64,000 nt of DNA, taken from positions 1-64,000 of the forward strand of contig CABVSR010000003.1 in assembly GCA_902500995.1 (NCBI GenBank), in the 5' to 3' direction. This document shows, piece after piece, positions 44,997 to 54,295 of this stretch. The notes below the pieces were generated by a model, which saw only the letters and a list, made by a program, of their open reading frames with translations, ran no database searches and was not told where the DNA came from. This DNA comes from an uncultured Nitrospira sp. (GTDB taxonomy: Bacteria; Nitrospirota; Nitrospiria; Nitrospirales; Nitrospiraceae). Both the position numbers and the translations under genes were made by a program. Every line of letters starts with the position of its first letter. The stretch's first letter is position 1.

Positions 44997-46121
44997 ATGG
45001 GCTCTCTTTCGTTGAAGGCCTCTGCTTCCTCCACCTCTCCGGTAGCCGGTCGGGAACGCTCGCTTATTCCGGTCGGAATGAGCACGATCCTCCCCGCCGC
45101 GGCTCGGCGTATCCGGCATCTCGAGCACACCCTGCTCGCCGTGCTCGCCCGGGGTGGGTATGAAGAAATCATCCTGCCGATGTTCGAGTATCTGGACGTT
45201 CTTGCGCCGGGGCTCGAGCGCGAACTTCTCGAAAAATGTTATCAGTTGGTGGATCGGACGACGGGCCGCCTGATGGTGCTGCGCCCGGATGCAACGGCAC
45301 AGATCGCCAGAACTGTCGCGATGGGAATGATGGGCGCGCGGCTCCCGTTACGACTCTGTTATCGCACCTCAGTCTTTCGATACGAGCGGGAGCATGCTGG
45401 CCGTGACCGTGAAATTTTCCAAGTCGGCGCTGAGCTGATCGGAATCGATGGGGCGGCCGGCGATGCGGAAGTGCTGACGCTTCTGCTGGACTGTTTACAT
45501 CAAGTGGGGCTCAGCTCGTTTAAGGTTGCCGTCGGGCATGTGGGATTTTTTACGGCGCTGCTTGTCCGGTCCGGTCTCTCGTCCGAAGGACAGAAACGCG
45601 TGGAACAAGCCGCTGCACGCAAAGATATCCCGCTCCTTGAAGAATTGCTGGCACGCGAGGGGCTGGCCCGATCGACAGGGCGGGTCATTCTCGAGGTCCT
45701 GGAATTATGCGGCGGTCCGGAAGTGCTGTCACGAGGCCGCAAGCTGGTCGGGCGTGATAGGACGTTGCTGAAACCGCTCGATCGGTTGGCGCAGGTCTAT
45801 GAACGGTTGGCTTCGCCGGGGCAGGAATCGGTGTTGATCGATTTGGGAGAGTTCCGCGGGTTTGAATATTATGACGGGATTGTCTTTGATGTCTTTGCGC
45901 CGGGCATCGGGGCGGAATTGGGTGGCGGAGGCCGCTACGACCATTTGATGGGCCGCTTCGGTCGCACGGCGGCCTCCTCAGGATTTGCCCTCGATGTCGA
46001 TCGCCTGTTTCGAGCCATCGATTCGTCGGCCCACTCGTTACCGTCCGACGCGGCTGCACTCGAAACGGGTCGCAAGACATCCACTTCGGTCGCCCCGCGA
46101 CGCACAAGGAGCCGGGCATGA
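44997..46121 (+). CDS. hisZ: ATP phosphoribosyltransferase regulatory subunit
   Basis: A 374-residue histidyl-tRNA-synthetase-like protein without the anticodon-binding domain, as expected of HisZ. HisZ activates the short HisG enzyme in the first step of histidine synthesis. The class II synthetase core is visible (L-R-P-D-A-T-A-Q-I-A-R; Y-R-T-S-V-F-R-Y-E; E-L-G-G-G-G-R-Y-D-H-L). The HisRS-specific His-binding motif is not intact at R-G-F-E-Y-Y-D-G-I. The first 20 residues are variable and the start (44997) lacks a clear Shine-Dalgarno. HisG is not in this window. Its stop overlaps dnaB as ATGA. Confidence 0.9.
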   Translation: MGSLSLKASASSTSPVAGRERSLIPVGMSTILPAAARRIRHLEHTLLAVLARGGYEEIILPMFEYLDVLAPGLERELLEKCYQLVDRTTGRLMVLRPDATAQIARTVAMGMMGARLPLRLCYRTSVFRYEREHAGRDREIFQVGAELIGIDGAAGDAEVLTLLLDCLHQVGLSSFKVAVGHVGFFTALLVRSGLSSEGQKRVEQAAARKDIPLLEELLAREGLARSTGRVILEVLELCGGPEVLSRGRKLVGRDRTLLKPLDRLAQVYERLASPGQESVLIDLGEFRGFEYYDGIVFDVFAPGIGAELGGGGRYDHLMGRFGRTAASSGFALDVDRLFRAIDSSAHSLPSDAAALETGRKTSTSVAPRRTRSRA

Positions 46122-47473
46122 AATCGCTCTCAGCCGTTGATTTGGCGGCGCCCCGACTTCCGCCGCAGAATCTCGAGGCCGAACAGTCCGTCCTGGGAGG
46201 AATTCTGTTGGACAACACGGCGATGGCCAAGGCCATGGAAGTCTTGACGGATCAGGAGTTCTACCGGACCGCGCACCGCAAGATTTACCAGGCCATGCTG
46301 GAATTGTCCGACCGTGGCGAAGTCATTGATCAGATTACGTTGACGGAATGCCTGAAAGGACGCTCCGAGCTGGATGCGGTCGGGGGGGCAGCGTACCTCG
46401 CCGAGCTGGTGCAGGCCGTCCCTACCGCTGCCAACATTCGGTACCACAGTAAAATCGTACGCGACAAAGCCCTCTTGCGGGGACTCATCGAAACCTCCAC
46501 GGAGGTCATCACGCGGGGCTACGACGGCACGGCGGCAGTCGACGAGTTGCTCGATTTTGCCGAACGCTCGGTCTTTGGACTCGCCCAGGGCAAGCTGGAT
46601 CGCTCGTTTACTCCGGTCAATCAGATCATCAAGGAAAGCCTTGATGTTGTCGACAAGCTATCCAAGCGGAAAGAGCGTGTGACCGGGGTGCCGACCGGCT
46701 ACATCGATTTGGATGATCTGACGGCCGGGTTGCAGCCATCGGATCTCATCATCGTGGCCGGACGGCCGAGCATGGGGAAAACCAGTTTGGCGCTCGGTAT
46801 GGCGCAACATGCCGCCTTACATGCCGGAACCGTCGTGGGAATTTTCAGCCTTGAAATGTCCAAGCCGCAATTGGTGCTGCGTATGCTCAGCTCCGAGGCC
46901 CGTGTTGATTCCCACGCGCTTCGCACCGGCAGATTGCAAAAAGAAGACTGGTGGCGATTGGCTGAAGCGGCCGGGAAGCTTGAGCAGGCGCCGATCTTTA
47001 TCGACGACTCCGGGGCCGTGACGGTGCAGCAGATGCGCGGCAAGGCTCGGCGGCTGAAGGCCGAGCGGGGGCTCGATCTGTTGATCGTGGACTATCTCCA
47101 GCTCATGCAGGGAAGAAGCGACTCCGAATCGCGACAGCAGGAAATTTCCGACATTTCACGATCCTTGAAAAGCCTGGCGAAGGAGTTGAACGTCCCGGTG
47201 ATCGCCTTGTCGCAGTTGAGCCGAGCCGTCGAGGCCAGAAAACCGCCGGTGCCCATGCTGGCTGATTTGCGCGAAAGCGGCGCCATTGAGCAGGATGCCG
47301 ATGTGGTGATGTTCATCTACCGCGAAGAGGTCTACGAGCCGGCCACGGAACGGAAGGGGATTGCGGAGATTCTTGTCAGCAAACATCGCAATGGGCCGAT
47401 CGGCAAACGGGAATTGTTTTTTCACGACCGGTTCGCCAAATTTGAGAATCTGGAAACGCGCGAGTCGGTTTGA
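46118..47473 (+). CDS. dnaB: Replicative DNA helicase
   Basis: The 451-residue hexameric helicase moves along the lagging-strand template at the replication fork. An N-terminal helical domain (about residues 1-115) begins P-P-Q-N-L-E-A-E-Q-S-V-L-G-G. A linker and a RecA-like ATPase domain follow. The ATPase domain has Walker A G-R-P-S-M-G-K221-T-S and Walker B L-L-I-V-D325-Y-L-Q-L-M, plus the conserved S-R-A-V-E-x-R region and D-L-R-E-S-G-A-I-E-Q-D-A-D. No intein is present. The start overlaps the hisZ stop by four bases, so its expression depends on hisZ translation. Confidence 0.97.
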   Translation: MKSLSAVDLAAPRLPPQNLEAEQSVLGGILLDNTAMAKAMEVLTDQEFYRTAHRKIYQAMLELSDRGEVIDQITLTECLKGRSELDAVGGAAYLAELVQAVPTAANIRYHSKIVRDKALLRGLIETSTEVITRGYDGTAAVDELLDFAERSVFGLAQGKLDRSFTPVNQIIKESLDVVDKLSKRKERVTGVPTGYIDLDDLTAGLQPSDLIIVAGRPSMGKTSLALGMAQHAALHAGTVVGIFSLEMSKPQLVLRMLSSEARVDSHALRTGRLQKEDWWRLAEAAGKLEQAPIFIDDSGAVTVQQMRGKARRLKAERGLDLLIVDYLQLMQGRSDSESRQQEISDISRSLKSLAKELNVPVIALSQLSRAVEARKPPVPMLADLRESGAIEQDADVVMFIYREEVYEPATERKGIAEILVSKHRNGPIGKRELFFHDRFAKFENLETRESV

Positions 47474-47605
47474 CGCGTTCTTTCACGAGCCGGTATAATT
47501 CCGCAGCGTGTTCGTGCCCTCGACTATTTCCCCTGCAAATTGAGCGAATGGATCGTGCAACGATTGAGTGAAGAGCGCCGGCGGTCCTGCACCCTCGGCC
47601 CATCC

Positions 47606-49411
47606 ATGGGGACGAGAACTGCAGCCGTTCTGCTGATGGCGCTCTCGTGCGCGACCGCCGCTTGTCAGAGCGCTCCCCCTGCTCGCCCCGATCCACCCGT
47701 CGTTCCGGCGTCCGTGCCGCAGGCTCCCCGCGCCATGCCTCCCGCCTCAGATTCCCGCGCCTCCTATCACTTCCTGCTCGGGTATCAGGCCGAGCTGGAG
47801 CAGGAGACGGAACAGGCCATCAAAGAGTATCAGCTGGCTCTGCAGACAGACCCATCGTCGAACTATCTCAAGGCGCGATTGGCGGTCCTCTACTTCACAG
47901 CAGGTGATGTGCAGGCCGCGGTGCGTTTTGCCGATGATGTCGCGGATGCCCCGGGACTGGATGCGCAGATGCTCGGCCAAATCGGCGGAATGTATGCGGC
48001 CGCCGGGAAGCCGGACAAGGCTTTACGACTGTTCAATCGGGCGATCGAGCAGGAACCGCAGCGCAGCGAACATTTTTTCGCCAAAGGGCTGTTGTTGGCG
48101 AATCAAAAACAGTATGCCGAGGCCGAAGAGACGATTCGGTCAGGCATCAAAATCAGCCCGGATTCGGCGGTCGGGTATTACTACTTGGGCCGCATCGGCG
48201 TCGAGGCCAGGGATTTCGACAAGGCCACCACGCACTTCGAGCAGGCAGTGGCGCTGAATCCGGCGTTCGAGCCGGCCTATGTCGCTCTGGGCTCCGTGTA
48301 CGAAGCCAAGCAGGATCGCGGGAAGGCCATCGATATTTACCGCCGATACTTGCAAGGTGTGAATCCCAAAAATCGTGAAATCCGGCATCACCTCATCCGG
48401 CTCCAGGTGTCGGCGAAACAATACGACGAAGCTTTGCGGGAACTGCAGGAGATGCTGGAGGAGGACCCCTCCGATCTCGATGCCCAGTTGCGGATGGGAC
48501 TCGTCTACGGCGAACAGAAGAATTATCCGAAAGCGATTCAGCAATTGACCCAGATCCTTACCCTGCGTCCGTCCGAACTGAAGGTGCGCGACTATCTGGG
48601 CTATCTCTACGAGGAGACGAAGGATTATCCCCACGCGATCGAGGCGTACCGTCACAATCTCACGCTGGAGCCCTCGTATTTCGAGGGGCACTTACACCTG
48701 GGCGTGTTGCTCTATCGCACCAAACAATATCCCGAGGCCATTCAGCATCTCCGGGAAGCCAGCCGGTTGAACCCCAAGCAACCTGAGGCCCACATCGTGC
48801 TGGGGCTGTCGCATTTTCAAGTGGAAGAATATGAGCCGTCTCTCCAGGCCTTCCTGGAAGGGATTCGTCACAATCCCGACAATGCCGACTTGCATTTCAA
48901 CGCCGGAACGGCCTACGACAAATTGAATCGTTTTGACGACGTGGTCAAGTCGATGGAAACGACGCTCACGTTGGATCCCCACCACGCGGATGCGCTGAAT
49001 TACCTCGGGTATAGCTACGCGGAACGGGGAGTCAAGATTGAGGAGGCCATTGCGCTGACCAAGCAGGCCGTCGCGCTCCGGCCGACCAATGGATACTACG
49101 TGGATAGTCTCGCCTGGGCCTTTTTCAAGAAGGGCATGCTGAGCGAGGCGTTGGCCGAAATGAAGCGCGCAGTGGCGCTGGTCGGCGACGATCCGGTGAT
49201 CTACGAACATCTGGGCGAAATCCATCTGAAGCAGCAACACCTCTCGGACGGTCGGGAGGCGTTGCTGCATGCCCTCGAACTCGACCCTTCCAATGACAAG
49301 CTCATGCAGCGCTTCCGCGAACTCGGCTTAGGGGATCCTGCCAAGGAAGATCGAATTCGCCAGGCCATCCGGCGTGTGACAGAACGGAAAGCTGCCCCCT
49401 CGGCTCAGTAG
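47606..49411 (+). CDS. Large TPR-repeat lipoprotein
   Basis: A 601-residue protein with a lipoprotein signal ending A-T-A-A-C (Cys20) and a Pro-rich spacer. More than a dozen TPR-type helix pairs then fill nearly all the rest. Examples are A-I-K-E-Y-Q-L-A-L-Q-T-D-P, A-L-R-L-F-N-R-A-I-E-Q-E-P and A-I-Q-H-L-R-E-A-S-R-L-N-P. The layout matches tetratricopeptide scaffolds that act in outer-membrane or pilus assembly. The two pilin genes lie just downstream, but in a separate unit with their own promoters. I preferred the ATG at 47606 because it gives a normal signal peptide, although no Shine-Dalgarno is obvious. Confidence 0.85.
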   Translation: MGTRTAAVLLMALSCATAACQSAPPARPDPPVVPASVPQAPRAMPPASDSRASYHFLLGYQAELEQETEQAIKEYQLALQTDPSSNYLKARLAVLYFTAGDVQAAVRFADDVADAPGLDAQMLGQIGGMYAAAGKPDKALRLFNRAIEQEPQRSEHFFAKGLLLANQKQYAEAEETIRSGIKISPDSAVGYYYLGRIGVEARDFDKATTHFEQAVALNPAFEPAYVALGSVYEAKQDRGKAIDIYRRYLQGVNPKNREIRHHLIRLQVSAKQYDEALRELQEMLEEDPSDLDAQLRMGLVYGEQKNYPKAIQQLTQILTLRPSELKVRDYLGYLYEETKDYPHAIEAYRHNLTLEPSYFEGHLHLGVLLYRTKQYPEAIQHLREASRLNPKQPEAHIVLGLSHFQVEEYEPSLQAFLEGIRHNPDNADLHFNAGTAYDKLNRFDDVVKSMETTLTLDPHHADALNYLGYSYAERGVKIEEAIALTKQAVALRPTNGYYVDSLAWAFFKKGMLSEALAEMKRAVALVGDDPVIYEHLGEIHLKQQHLSDGREALLHALELDPSNDKLMQRFRELGLGDPAKEDRIRQAIRRVTERKAAPSAQ

Positions 49412-49792
49412 ATTCCCTTTCCCTTTACAGAGTGTTCGTGCCGCGCTCACGGTTGCGCATTCGGCGCGAAGCGCAATCGGTTCATCACTCAACTCCCTGA
49501 CCTCCTCCTGGCGATCCCGCCATGTTCTCTGCATCAAAACTCAGGGCTTTGCCTGTTCGATTCAGTCAATTTTTGGCACTTTACCGGGGCCGGTCATCTT
49601 TCCTGCTTCGGTGATGAGTGCCGGGATTTTCGAGCCAAGCAAAAATATCTCATGTTGTCGGTGTGTTACGAGGAGGGGCCTGATGGATTCTGCCGTGGCA
49701 TGGGGCCTGCTTATTGGCGGGCTGTCCATGCGGGATAGACGGTTGGCAAGCAGGGGGAGAATGAGTATCCCGTGCAGACGTCATCGAGCTGA
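49412..49792. other. Intergenic region carrying the first pilin promoter
   Basis: A 381-base region that contains a sigma-54-type promoter (see separate entry). The remainder shows no gene or terminator; small hairpins lack T-tracts. Confidence 0.5.
49696..49711 (+). promoter_or_regulatory. Sigma-54 (-24/-12) promoter-like element of the first pilin
   Basis: TGGCAT-N5-CTGCT, with GG at 49697-49698 and GC at 49709-49710 exactly ten bases apart, matches the RpoN consensus closely. A transcript would begin near 49722, about 70 bases before the pilin start. Pilin genes are classic targets of RpoN with the activator PilR. Confidence 0.7.
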
Positions 49793-50320
49793 ATGGTGAT
49801 GGACTCAAAACAAGCAGGTTTCACACTCATCGAACTCATGGTCGTGGTCGCGATTGTGGGCATACTGGCCGCATTCGCGATACCGAACTTTCTCCGTTAC
49901 CGGGCGCAGGCCATGCAGGCTGAGGCCAGGACCAATCTGGCGGGAGTGTTCGTCGCTGAAATGTCGTTCTTCACTGAACGGAAAGAATTTGGAAACTTCA
50001 CCGACATTGGATTCGCCATCGCTGGGCCAGGAACGAATCGCTATACCTATCGCACGGGACTCAGCCTGGGTGCTGGGCTGGGACCAAACGGGGGGAACCT
50101 CTGCGGGGCTGCCGGCAGTTGCGACACGATTCAGACGGAAATACCGGCGGCGGGCCCGATTAGTTTTACCGGCAGCGCTGGTATCGCCACGACGTCCTCG
50201 GCAGGATTTACCGCCACCGCTGCGGCCGATCTCGATGGGGATTCCACGCATGACGGCTGGTACGTCAACGATTCGAAGCAGGGGCTGACTGTCGCAGACC
50301 CGAATGATGTGTCGAGTTAG
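49793..50320 (+). CDS. Type IV pilin-like protein (first of tandem pair)
   Basis: The 175-residue product is a type IV prepilin. A 9-residue leader ends in Gly9 and the prepilin peptidase would cut before F10 (F-T-L-I-E-L-M-V-V-V-A-I-V-G-I-L). E14 is the conserved +5 glutamate. The hydrophobic N-terminal helix is followed by a globular domain with a Cys pair near C-G-A-A-G-S-C. The start could also be the ATG at 49799. The protein is probably a major or minor pilin or a pseudopilin. The next gene encodes a close paralogue. Confidence 0.9.
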   Translation: MVMDSKQAGFTLIELMVVVAIVGILAAFAIPNFLRYRAQAMQAEARTNLAGVFVAEMSFFTERKEFGNFTDIGFAIAGPGTNRYTYRTGLSLGAGLGPNGGNLCGAAGSCDTIQTEIPAAGPISFTGSAGIATTSSAGFTATAAADLDGDSTHDGWYVNDSKQGLTVADPNDVSS

Positions 50321-50459
50321 ATACCGGTGCCAAAACTTGTCACCCGATGACGGAAAAAGGAATGGGATTCAGGTGATCGATGAAAACGCCCGGATCAATC
50401 GCAAGGCTAACCGATTGGAAAATAGACAGAATGATACGCAAGTCAAGGAAGGAGGTGTT

Positions 50460-50475
50460 GGGCATAGAATCTGCT
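50460..50475 (+). promoter_or_regulatory. Sigma-54 (-24/-12) promoter-like element of the second pilin
   Basis: GGGCAT-N5-CTGCT, with GG at 50461-50462 and GC at 50473-50474 ten bases apart, repeats the spacing and the CTGCT half of the element before the first pilin. A start near 50486 would leave a leader of about 90 bases. Confidence 0.6.
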
Positions 50476-50575
50476 ATTCCCAAGATCTGTCGGGCGTGAA
50501 CAGGCAGTGTTGAATGAAGAGAGAGGAATCGAGAACGTGTCGGATGAAGTGGCAACAATAGGAAAGGGAGGACGT

Positions 50576-51109
50576 ATGTTGAAGCAAATCAAGGGTCAGA
50601 AGGGTTTTACGTTGATTGAGTTGATGATCGTCGTGGCGATCATCGGTATTTTGGCGGCCATCGCCATTCCGAACTTCTTGCGCTATCAAGCCAAGTCGCG
50701 CCAGTCGGAAGCCAAGACCAACCTGGGCGCGATCTTCGTGGCTGAGACGGCTTATCTCAGCGAAAACTCGCGCTACGGCAGCTTCTCTGAGATCGGATAT
50801 GCCCTGGCCGGAACGACGAATCGATATACCTATCGCAGCCCGCTGGCGGGCGGTGTTGGGGCGTCCGGGGGCACCGTATTCCCGGCTGCCAACTATGACC
50901 TGATTCCGTGCGGTGCTCCTGTGGGTTGTGCGGTGTCGACCGATGCAGCGCCAGCTGTTCCGTCAGCCTCAAATTCGGCGGTGGGTGCGGTCGGTTTCAC
51001 CGCGTCAGCGGTGGCCAGCATCGACAATGACGCCACTATCGATGGTTGGTCAGTCAACGATATCAAGGGTGGCTTGACCCAAGCAGTTCCTGACGACGTG
51101 ACCACTTAA
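50576..51109 (+). CDS. pilA: Type IV pilin (second of tandem pair)
   Basis: A 177-residue prepilin with a 10-residue leader ending Gly10, cut before F11 ([16 protein letters not shown]), and E15 at +5. It is closely related to the first pilin through the N-terminal helix, R-Y-(Q/R)-A-x-x-x-(Q)-x-E-A-(K/R)-T-N-L and the N-R-Y-T-Y-R segment. A Cys pair in C-G-A-P-V-G-C may form the D-loop disulfide. AAGGGAGG precedes the ATG at 50576. With its own promoter and a strong terminator, it is the better candidate for the major pilin. Confidence 0.93.
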   Translation: MLKQIKGQKGFTLIELMIVVAIIGILAAIAIPNFLRYQAKSRQSEAKTNLGAIFVAETAYLSENSRYGSFSEIGYALAGTTNRYTYRSPLAGGVGASGGTVFPAANYDLIPCGAPVGCAVSTDAAPAVPSASNSAVGAVGFTASAVASIDNDATIDGWSVNDIKGGLTQAVPDDVTT

Positions 51110-51134
51110 CGATCGGTCGCAGGGGTTCGTTGGT

Positions 51135-51172
51135 GCGGGGGAGGAACGATGTTCCTCCCCCGTATTCATTTT
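51135..51172 (+). terminator. Rho-independent terminator of the pilin gene
   Basis: An 11-bp stem (51136-51146 with 51152-51162), extendable by one G-T pair, and a 5-base loop. A short T-rich tract follows. It stands 26 bases after the second pilin stop. Confidence 0.85.
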
Positions 51173-51326
51173 GAATGATCGGACGAAGCCTGCTCTTGAA
51201 TAGCCCCTGTGACTTCCCTGCCAGGTTGTCTCTGCCGCAGTAACCAATTTCAGTTTCACTTTGCCAAATCGGCGGTCTCTGATAAAGCAGACAGTATCGG
51301 TTGAGCCACGTCTGCGAACTGCTCCT

Positions 51327-53324
51327 ATGCGATTTCTCTCTTTGATGCCACCGGCCGTGATCAGCGCGCTCGTGATCTTTTCTCCCCTGCAGGAAGGCGG
51401 GACCACGCATCCGGCCCAAATGATCATCCGTCTTCTGATCCTAGCCTGGTTGGGCCTGGCTCTGATGGAGGCCATTCGAGTGGGCCGTCTCGTCGTCCCG
51501 CGGCTGGTCACCAGGTATGTGCTCTTGACGTTCCTGGGCCTGACGGTCGCCGCCACAATTTTTTCGCCGTATGTGAACCAGAGCCGGCAGTGGTTGTTCA
51601 TGATTACAGGGTACGCCATCCTATTCTATCTCCTGGTCTCCTACGTGAATCGATGGGAATCTGTTCGCACGATAGCGTTGATCGTCGTCGCGATGGGGCT
51701 GGGAGAAGCGGCCTGGGCGATTGTGCAAGGGATGGGCTTGAATGTCGCAAGACCCAGTGGAACTTTTTTTAATCCGAATTTTCTCGCCGGGTACCTCACT
51801 GTCAGCTGGGCAATCTTGTTAAGCATCGCGGTGTATGGCTATCGGAAGCACGCACTATTGTTCCAGTCAGGGCAGTCGGCTGCGTTCTGGTGGGCCGGCG
51901 TGATGTCGCTATCAGGCATCCTCCTCGTCGCGATTGTCTTCACCCAGTCGCGCGGTGGCATGGTCGCATGGTTCGCGGCAACGGTGTGTGTTCTCACAGC
52001 ACGATATGGATGGAAGGTGGCCGGTGCCGGCACCGCCGGGCTGTTGCTCGCCGGAATCCTGTTGCCGACCCCGCTCAAAGAACGAGCCCTGGTTGAACAT
52101 GAACAGAACCCCGTCTCCTACGCCCGCTGGCAAATGTGGCAAGGAGCAGTAACCCAGATGGCCGATCATCCGTTCGGAATCGGGCTGGGCCTCTATCAGT
52201 ATACGTATCCCCAGTACGCGTTTCCGGTTGAAGGGGAGATTACTCGATACGGAAAGGTCGCCCATACGCCACACAATGACTACCTTCAACTCGGTGTGGA
52301 GATGGGAATCGTGGCGTTGCTCGCCGTTCTCGTCGGGATAGGCCTGGTGGTACGGGAGTGTATGCAGGTGCTTCGAGCGAGACTGTTGCGCTGGCAGAGA
52401 AGCCTCATGGTAGGGATCGGAGGCGGAGGAACAGCCCTTCTCGTTCATGCCGCTCTGGACTCCAGCTTGCGTGAATCGGCGCTGGCGATCCTGCTCGTGC
52501 TCTGCGCCGGCCTCGTGGCATCGGCTGCCCGTTTGACCGGTTCCAACAGCGATGCCGTGCATGTCATCCCTATTCGATCGCGCCTACTGTGGGGGACGAG
52601 TGCGGCCTGCCTGGTGTTGTTGCTGGGGGCGGAAGTCGGTCGGATGGGAATTGCGTGGATGACCTTCGATACCGCATCGCGCCGGGCCACGGCGGGCGAA
52701 ACCGATGCGGCGATTGAAGGTCTGAAACAGGCGATCGCGTGGGACCCTGGAAAATCGCTGTACCACCATGGTCTCGGCTCGGTCTACGCGAGAACGTTCG
52801 ACGCGTCTCGCGATAAGGACATGTTTCGGCTTGCGCATGCGGAGTTCAAAGAGGCGATTGAGTTAAATCCGTTGGACAGCCGATTGCTGGGACTTCTGGC
52901 TCAGCTGTATGTATCGGCGGCGAAGCCGACCTCGATGCCAGTCGACCTGGACGATCAACAGAAATTTTGGTTGCGGGCGGCATTGCGCGTGTATGAACGG
53001 GCTGTCCGGCTCGCGCCATTCTCCGCTCCCTATCAGTATGAACAGGCGCGACTCCACTGGCTGCTTGGCGAGCGAGCCGCGGCCGAACAGCGTGCGAAGG
53101 AAGCCGAACGCCTGGAGCCGAATTTTCTCCCTGCGCGGGCTTTGCTGGCGCAATTGTGGATCGATGCAAACCGCCTCGATGATGCCAAGCGGGAGCTGCA
53201 TGAAATTCAATCGCGGCAGGCCAGGTATGAGCAGTGGAATAAAACCAGTCTGGATCGAGCCTTCTTACATATCGATGTGGCGCCCTTGCGGGCAGCGGTT
53301 GAAGGAAAGGGCATTGCCGGGTGA
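51327..53324 (+). CDS. O-antigen ligase/polymerase-like membrane protein with C-terminal TPRs
   Basis: The 665-residue protein has about ten to twelve N-terminal membrane helices of the WaaL/Wzy type. The Wzy_C signature F-T-Q-S-R-G-G lies in a central loop, and H-T-P-H-N-D-Y-L-Q-L-G-V-E-M-G in the following one. A C-terminal TPR domain (about residues 460-665) has A-I-E-G-L-K-Q-A-I-A-W-D-P and similar units. Such ligase-TPR fusions attach glycans to lipid or protein acceptors, and pilin glycosylation is a possible role because the pilin genes are next to it. That is inference. I chose the ATG at 51327. The downstream gene overlaps its stop. Confidence 0.8.
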   Translation: MRFLSLMPPAVISALVIFSPLQEGGTTHPAQMIIRLLILAWLGLALMEAIRVGRLVVPRLVTRYVLLTFLGLTVAATIFSPYVNQSRQWLFMITGYAILFYLLVSYVNRWESVRTIALIVVAMGLGEAAWAIVQGMGLNVARPSGTFFNPNFLAGYLTVSWAILLSIAVYGYRKHALLFQSGQSAAFWWAGVMSLSGILLVAIVFTQSRGGMVAWFAATVCVLTARYGWKVAGAGTAGLLLAGILLPTPLKERALVEHEQNPVSYARWQMWQGAVTQMADHPFGIGLGLYQYTYPQYAFPVEGEITRYGKVAHTPHNDYLQLGVEMGIVALLAVLVGIGLVVRECMQVLRARLLRWQRSLMVGIGGGGTALLVHAALDSSLRESALAILLVLCAGLVASAARLTGSNSDAVHVIPIRSRLLWGTSAACLVLLLGAEVGRMGIAWMTFDTASRRATAGETDAAIEGLKQAIAWDPGKSLYHHGLGSVYARTFDASRDKDMFRLAHAEFKEAIELNPLDSRLLGLLAQLYVSAAKPTSMPVDLDDQQKFWLRAALRVYERAVRLAPFSAPYQYEQARLHWLLGERAAAEQRAKEAERLEPNFLPARALLAQLWIDANRLDDAKRELHEIQSRQARYEQWNKTSLDRAFLHIDVAPLRAAVEGKGIAG

Positions 53325-54280
53325 AACCACGTCAATCCAGCAAGGCCACGAAGTCCCTTGCCGCGCAGGTCTTGTGCGGCCTGGCGTTGCTGGCCGGCGC
53401 GTCGAGCTTGCTCCATGTTCTGGATCAGGACCGAACCGCCGTGGCACGCGCCGAACAATTGGCCTATCTCCCCAAAGGGGACTATTTGAAATTGGCCGTG
53501 CTCGGGTATCGGCAAGTCGTCGCCGACCTGATCTGGCTGCAGGCGGTCCAGCACATCGGCGCAAAGCACGATACGCAGCTGGGCTATACCTGGACCTATC
53601 ACGCCGTGGACGTCCTAACGGATCTGGATCCTACCTTCCTCCCTCCCTACCAGGCGACGGGGCTCTTCCTCGGTGTGCTGGTCGGACGCCAGGATGAAGG
53701 CCTGGCCATCGTCAGGAAAGGCATCAGCCACAACCCGTCGAACTGGCACCTGCCGTTCCTGGCCGGCTACATCGCGTACTATGAGCGTTGCGATGCGGCT
53801 GCAGCGGGAGAGTTCTTCCGGATGGCGGCGCAGGTGCCGGGTTCGCCTGCCTACCTGCCCCGGTTAGCCGCGCGTATGACGGTAGTAAGCGGAGACCCCA
53901 CAGCCGCCTTGGAGTTTTTGGACCGCTTCTCCCGGAGCGTAGCCGATGAGCGAATTCGGGAGGCCCTGTTTGAGCGCAAGAAAGAAATCGTTCAAGAGCA
54001 GGATTTGCGTGTGCTCGAAGAAGGCATCAAGCGGTATCGGCTCAAGTATGGCCAAGGCCCGGCGAAGTTGGACGATCTGATGTTGCGCGGAATCATTCCG
54101 CAGCTTCCTGAGGATCCTTTAGGCGGGCGGTATGAAATCGATGGTCTGACCGGCGCCGTCAGTGCCTCCTCAAAACGCGACCGGCTCCTTATCCATGAAA
54201 AAGTCGCCTGCCGTGTGGGACCGGCGAAGTCTTCAACAGATTCTCCTGCAACCGGAACGCCGCTGCCCGCTGCACTGTAA
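53321..54280 (+). CDS. Membrane-anchored TPR-like protein
   Basis: The 319-residue product has an N-terminal membrane anchor (about residues 14-34). A helical-repeat domain follows (about 55-215: W-H-L-P-F-L-A-G-Y-I-A-Y-Y-E-R and P-T-F-L-P-P-Y-Q-A-T-G-L). The C-terminal segment L-P-E-D-P-L-G-G-R-Y-E-I-D resembles the end of pseudopilins. The start is GTG at 53321, overlapping the previous stop as GTGA. It is followed 15 bases on by an ABC transporter pair, which it may serve as an accessory protein. No named family is recognised. Confidence 0.75.
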   Translation: MKPRQSSKATKSLAAQVLCGLALLAGASSLLHVLDQDRTAVARAEQLAYLPKGDYLKLAVLGYRQVVADLIWLQAVQHIGAKHDTQLGYTWTYHAVDVLTDLDPTFLPPYQATGLFLGVLVGRQDEGLAIVRKGISHNPSNWHLPFLAGYIAYYERCDAAAAGEFFRMAAQVPGSPAYLPRLAARMTVVSGDPTAALEFLDRFSRSVADERIREALFERKKEIVQEQDLRVLEEGIKRYRLKYGQGPAKLDDLMLRGIIPQLPEDPLGGRYEIDGLTGAVSASSKRDRLLIHEKVACRVGPAKSSTDSPATGTPLPAAL

Positions 54281-54295
54281 CGACGGAGGAGAGCC

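Noticed and set aside
49574-49588. TGGCAC as a possible sigma-54 -24 box
   Set aside because: The required GC ten bases after the GG is absent; the element at 49696 fits much better.
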